Positions 60,682 through 64,000 of a stretch of 64,000 nt of DNA are shown here, piece after piece; position 1 is the stretch's first letter; every line of letters starts with the position of its first letter. Location of the stretch: contig JAFWIE010000070.1 of the NCBI GenBank assembly GCA_017533825.1, forward strand, positions 20,257 to 84,256, in the 5' to 3' direction. The position numbers were made by a program, and so were the translations under genes. The notes under the pieces were generated by a model that worked only from the letters and a program-made list of their open reading frames with translations, was not told where the DNA came from and searched no databases. This stretch comes from Atopobiaceae bacterium (GTDB taxonomy: Bacteria > Actinomycetota > Coriobacteriia > Coriobacteriales > Atopobiaceae).

Positions 60682-61913
60682 AAGTTGAACTACACCACAT
60701 CAAGATAAGGGACATCGCAGACGGTTTCGTAGATAGCGACACCGAGGGGTGTAGGGGTTTCGGGGGCAAGTTGGACATCCGCCCCAAATACCAAAGGAAC
60801 TTCGTCTACGACGACAAGAAGAGAAACGCAGTCATCCATTCAGTCAGGCATAACTTCCCGCTGTCCGTAATGTATTGGGTCCGCAAAGGGGCGGGAACCA
60901 ACGAGGACCCGTATCGCTACGAGGTTCTGGATGGGCAACAGAGGACAATCTCAATATGCCAGTTCATAGGCAAGGCGTTCCCCGTGATGAGCGACCGAGG
61001 CAACCCGCAGTTCTTCCATAACCTCACCGACGAGGAGCAAGAGGCGTTCCTTGATTACGAGTTGATGGTTTATGTGTGCGAGGGAACCGAGCAAGAGGAA
61101 CTTGAATGGTTCCAAGTCATCAACATAGCGGGCGAGGAACTATCAAAGCAGGAACTCAGGAACGCCATCTACAGCGGTCCGTGGCTCACCTCAGCCAAAG
61201 AGTATTTCAGCAAGCCCAACGCTGGGGGCAAGAAGATAGGCGACCCGTATATGACCGCCAAATGGGTCAGGCAGGAGGGGCTACAGGTAGCCATTGACTG
61301 GGTCAGCCACGGCGACATAGAGGGCTATATGAGCCAGCACCAGCAGGACGAGGACGCAACCGAGTTGTGGACCCGTTTCAAGGCAATCATTGACTGGGTA
61401 AAGCGTGTGTTCCCCACATACCGCAAAGAGATGAAACGAGTTGCTTGGGGTCCGCTCTACGACAAGTATGGCAAGAATGTCCAAAAGAGCGACGCCGACC
61501 GGTTGGAGAAAGAGGTTGCCCGCCTGATGGCGGACGAGGACATAACCAAGAAGCCAGGTATATACCCCTATGTCCTTGGCGAGCCCGAACGGGTTCTGTC
61601 CATCAGGGCGTTCAATGATAGGCAGAAGCGAGAAGCATACGAACGCCAACACCACCATTGCCCGCTATGCGAGGAGGAGGGCTTGGACATTGAATATGAC
61701 ATAAAGGACATGGAGGCGGACCACATCGTGCCTTGGTCCAAGGGCGGGACGACCACGAGCGACAATTGCCAGATGCTATGTAAGGACCACAACGCCAAGA
61801 AGTCCAACAAGACCAACGATAAGGCAGAGCAACGCAAACGGGCAACGAGTTCCCCGCAGGACCCGTTGGCGGGGAACCAGCCCATCGTATCGGTTGAGTA
61901 TAACAATAGTTAG
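60678..61913 (+). CDS. DUF262-HNH endonuclease
   Basis: The 411-residue protein has an N-terminal DUF262 (GmrS/SspE-like) domain with RPKYQRNFVYDDKKRN and the DGQQR motif (85-89). Its C-terminus has an HNH nuclease: CPLCEEE, ADHIVPWSKGGTTTSDNCQ and CKDHNAKKSN. DUF262 proteins hydrolyse NTPs and sense DNA modification in type IV and phosphorothioate-linked systems. Here the gene is coupled by ATGA to an adenine methyltransferase, so it is the likely restriction enzyme of this locus. The site recognised is unknown. Confidence 0.92.
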   Translation: MKVELHHIKIRDIADGFVDSDTEGCRGFGGKLDIRPKYQRNFVYDDKKRNAVIHSVRHNFPLSVMYWVRKGAGTNEDPYRYEVLDGQQRTISICQFIGKAFPVMSDRGNPQFFHNLTDEEQEAFLDYELMVYVCEGTEQEELEWFQVINIAGEELSKQELRNAIYSGPWLTSAKEYFSKPNAGGKKIGDPYMTAKWVRQEGLQVAIDWVSHGDIEGYMSQHQQDEDATELWTRFKAIIDWVKRVFPTYRKEMKRVAWGPLYDKYGKNVQKSDADRLEKEVARLMADEDITKKPGIYPYVLGEPERVLSIRAFNDRQKREAYERQHHHCPLCEEEGLDIEYDIKDMEADHIVPWSKGGTTTSDNCQMLCKDHNAKKSNKTNDKAEQRKRATSSPQDPLAGNQPIVSVEYNNS

Positions 61914-61928
61914 CCTTATCTAACTATT
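61905..61928. terminator. Bidirectional terminator between the two island operons
   Basis: aatagttag and ctaactatt form a 9-bp perfect stem with a 6-nt loop. The left arm contains the stop codon of the nuclease gene. It separates two convergent genes only 30 nt apart. Confidence 0.75.
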
Positions 61929-61943
61929 ATGGTTCCGTGGGTG

Positions 61944-63788
61944 TTAGAACGGCTTCTTCTGTGGCTTTCCCTTGACCTCAGGTATGGAGTCATCTAACAC
62001 CCATTTCCATATCGGTATCAGGACGGCGGTATCGCTTTGGGCGTTGTGAGGCTTGTGCTCTATCTCCAAATAAGTAGTGGCGTTCTCTAACTTCTTTTGG
62101 CTAATGTCAAGCCAGCCAGAACGCCTCTTGTATGCCTTGTAATACCAAGGCATCAAGTCGCAATACTTCGCCTTGGCAATCGGAACATCTATGCCATTGG
62201 CATAGAGCATATCCAAGTCAAAACGGACATTCCAACCCACAATCACATCGGCTTCGGCGAGTATCGCCTCAATCGCCTCTTTCTCCTGTTCCATCGTCGG
62301 GGCATCTTGGACATCGTATGGCGATATCCCATGGAGTATCTGTGCCTTGCCCCATCGCTTTGCGAACTTGGGCTTGATGAGTTTGTCGTATAGGACTTCG
62401 CCCTCAAGCGATATGACTGTGAGTTGGAGGATTTCGTCCTTGTTCTTGTCCAGTCCCGTCGTTTCCGTGTCCAAGAAAACGATGTTGCCTTCAGCGTCCT
62501 CGGGGGCTATGAAATCGTCCTTTGGATAGAGGGCATTCAACAGCGGGCGGTTGTGCTTGTAGTTGTAGTTTCCGTTCTCGTCCTTGGAACCGCTGGTGTT
62601 CACCGCAACGATGTATAGATGGTCTTTGATGTCGGGGTGCTTCCTCAGTTCCTCTATGAGGGCGGACCGCTTCAAGGTGTGCCAGCCTTTCATCTTCAGG
62701 CGTGTGGCGAGTTCCCTTAGTTGTGCGTCGCTCATAGATGCGAGTAGACGCTTCTTGTCAAACGATATGGATCCGTTCTCGTCGCCATAGTAGAAATCGG
62801 GGTCTCTCAGTTCTATGCGTATCTTGGCGGTGAGTCGTTCCAGCATATGGAGGTATCGCCCGCTTGCCTTGGGGAGTGTCAGGGGGTTGTGTCGTATCTG
62901 CTCTATCTCCTCGTAGGTCAGGTTCGCCCGTGTTCCCATTGCCTCAATGAGGATGTCCTCAGCGTCTTTCCTTGATGCGAGGCTTGCCCCGTCGCCGTAG
63001 CGTTGCTTCTTGTCTATTTCCTTGTTGTGCGTGTATTCAAACCAAGCGATGTAGAGGGGGAGGTATTTGGTTGATACGCCTGTTGTCTGTGTCTTGAACC
63101 ATTTCTTGATTGTGGCGTGTAGCCTGTTCACCCTGTTTATGGTCAGGTGGTTTTCCCGCTTCAACTTCCTAAACATCTCGTAGGACATCTTCCCACGGTT
63201 TGCGATGCGGTCTATCTGTCCTTTGGACCATAGCCGTTCACGGATTACATCGTTTCTGTCCTTCTGTTCTTGGGTGAGCCCCGTCTCGTCGTCCTCGTCG
63301 GGTGGTTCCCCGTTTTCGTTTGGGGTCTCGTTGGTGATGATGCCTGCTTGTGTGATGATTTTCTTGTATTCAGATGGGTGTATGTAGTGTGCGATGTTCA
63401 ACTTGGCGAATACCCGTCGGTATGTGTCTTCGGCATCGGAGCATATGAATGAGATGTTCTTGGTATGTTCGGTGATAAAGTCGCCGAGTATCTCCTCGGG
63501 CACGGCACCGCAGGCGAGAACACGGCATACGCAGTGTCCGGTGTCGTCCATTGCCGTGGTTATGGTTGCGTATTCGTTTCCCCGTGTTCCGAGTATTGGT
63601 TTGACTTTGTGTTTGCGTGGTTTCCGCTTCTTCAGGATGTCTTTTGATAGCGGGTTCACGAGGTGTCTGCTTGCCTTTTGGTCTTCTCGTAGGAATGTGT
63701 CGTCAATCTCAACCGCTCCTGTGAGGATTGGTGAGGGTGTCTTGGAGATGGCATACATCACTTTTAGACGCATTCGCCATACGGTCAT
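61944..63788 (-). CDS. ISXO2/IS1595-type transposase domain fused to SAP-like and DEDDh exonuclease domains (5' truncated)
   Basis: The visible 614 residues form one open frame. Residues 1-255 match the ISXO2/IS1595 transposase core: VEIDDTF (Asp29), ICSDAEDTYRRVF (Asp118) and VNRLHATIKKWF (Asn221) before GVSTKYLPLYIAWFEY. An acidic insert sits at about 150-185. Residues of about 352-384 resemble a SAP/HeH DNA-binding motif (SMSDAQLRELATRLKMKGW). Residues 435-600 are a DnaQ-like exonuclease with FLDTETTG (Asp440, Glu442), Asp524 in NVRFDLDML, and His581 and Asp586 in HNAQSDT. The frame continues upstream to 63863 (CQILRDDYHCSGISPMTVWRM) but the usual zinc ribbon is missing. Confidence 0.85.
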   Translation of the reverse strand: MTVWRMRLKVMYAISKTPSPILTGAVEIDDTFLREDQKASRHLVNPLSKDILKKRKPRKHKVKPILGTRGNEYATITTAMDDTGHCVCRVLACGAVPEEILGDFITEHTKNISFICSDAEDTYRRVFAKLNIAHYIHPSEYKKIITQAGIITNETPNENGEPPDEDDETGLTQEQKDRNDVIRERLWSKGQIDRIANRGKMSYEMFRKLKRENHLTINRVNRLHATIKKWFKTQTTGVSTKYLPLYIAWFEYTHNKEIDKKQRYGDGASLASRKDAEDILIEAMGTRANLTYEEIEQIRHNPLTLPKASGRYLHMLERLTAKIRIELRDPDFYYGDENGSISFDKKRLLASMSDAQLRELATRLKMKGWHTLKRSALIEELRKHPDIKDHLYIVAVNTSGSKDENGNYNYKHNRPLLNALYPKDDFIAPEDAEGNIVFLDTETTGLDKNKDEILQLTVISLEGEVLYDKLIKPKFAKRWGKAQILHGISPYDVQDAPTMEQEKEAIEAILAEADVIVGWNVRFDLDMLYANGIDVPIAKAKYCDLMPWYYKAYKRRSGWLDISQKKLENATTYLEIEHKPHNAQSDTAVLIPIWKWVLDDSIPEVKGKPQKKPF

Positions 63789-63863
63789 TGGGGAGATGCC
63801 TGAGCAATGGTAGTCGTCTCTTAGTATTTGGCAGGTCTTGTTGATGCTGGTGAGGGTGAGTGA

Positions 63864-64000
63864 TTATTACAGAGCAAACAGGCACCCATTACAAAAACCA
63901 TCGGTCCACCGTTCCAACGTGAGCGGTCCACCGTTCCATGCAATCGGTCCACCCTAGCGCCCTTTCGGAGCACCGGCCGGAAGGGCGCTTTTCTGCTGCA
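63864..64000. mobile_element. Probable end of an IS21-like element (partial)
   Basis: Right after the transposase-fusion frame is closed by two stops (63864-63869), the sequence carries cggtccaccgttcca at 63902-63916 and 63924-63938 and a shorter copy (cggtccacc) at 63945-63953, about 22 bp apart. Evenly spaced terminal repeats of this type are typical of IS21-family ends. The rest of the element would lie beyond the window. The assignment is inferred from the repeat pattern and the junction. Confidence 0.45.
63957..63988 (+). terminator. Rho-independent terminator (plus strand)
   Basis: gcgccctt and aagggcgc form an 8-bp stem with a 16-nt loop, followed by TTTTCTGC. It faces out of the window, away from the fusion gene, and may insulate the putative insertion element. 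Confidence 0.7.

Overview
The window looks like a chromosomal segment of an anaerobic, high-G+C actinobacterium. An Atopobiaceae/Coriobacteriia member (Olsenella- or Atopobium-like) is the best guess. The evidence is G+C-rich codons, an electron-bifurcating [FeFe] hydrogenase operon, indolepyruvate:ferredoxin oxidoreductase, AsnA, GH1 phospho-glucosidase-like enzymes, fructose-PTS parts and tRNA genes that encode their CCA ends. The lineage is inferred from gene content; no database search was made.

From 1 to 10.9 kb (all minus strand) there is the start of a membrane protein, iorB-iorA, valS, a long coiled-coil protein, clpX-clpP, tig and tRNA-Leu. From 11.1 to 19.4 kb a ten-gene minus-strand operon encodes the bifurcating hydrogenase (hydC first, hydB-hydA last). 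Between them lie signalling genes: two DRTGG proteins, two histidine-kinase-type ATPases, a PHP hydrolase, a [2Fe-2S] protein and a second hydrogenase-like iron-sulfur protein. A Rex-like operator overlaps the predicted promoter in front of hydC. From 19.8 to 32.6 kb follow asnA, a DUF349 protein, an esterase-fold protein that has lost its nucleophile, gdhA, two GH1 glycosidases, a YihY-type membrane protein, an orphan sugar-binding lipoprotein, a YhhN-type membrane protein and decayed fragments of a surface protein.

From 32.8 to 38.4 kb is a nucleoside import and salvage group: two permeases, a double ABC ATPase, a BMP lipoprotein and deoD. From 38.4 to 46.2 kb are envelope proteins, tRNA-Gly, a broken nucleotidyltransferase, and two overlapping genes: an M4-peptidase-like lipoprotein without its catalytic Glu, and a putative PD-(D/E)XK/helicase protein. 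From 46.3 to 57.1 kb are a small membrane protein, an AEC transporter, an OMPDC-family enzyme, an amino-acid ABC importer linked to a DapF-like racemase, PTS enzyme I with 1-phosphofructokinase and IIA, tRNA-Lys, tRNA-His, a NUDIX hydrolase and a small membrane protein.

Downstream of tRNA-Arg (57.2 kb) base and codon use change and an accessory island begins. It opens with about 1.3 kb of noncoding DNA holding 213/214-bp tandem repeats built on alternating 20-bp motifs. Next come two tandem EcoRI-family adenine methyltransferases and a DUF262-HNH nuclease in one operon, which form a candidate restriction-modification system. They converge, across a shared terminator, on a fused protein joining an ISXO2/IS1595 transposase-like domain, a SAP-like segment and a DEDDh (DnaQ-like) exonuclease. 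The 5' end of this fusion gene is cut off next to evenly spaced repeats that resemble an IS21-type element end. This island is the most novel part of the window.
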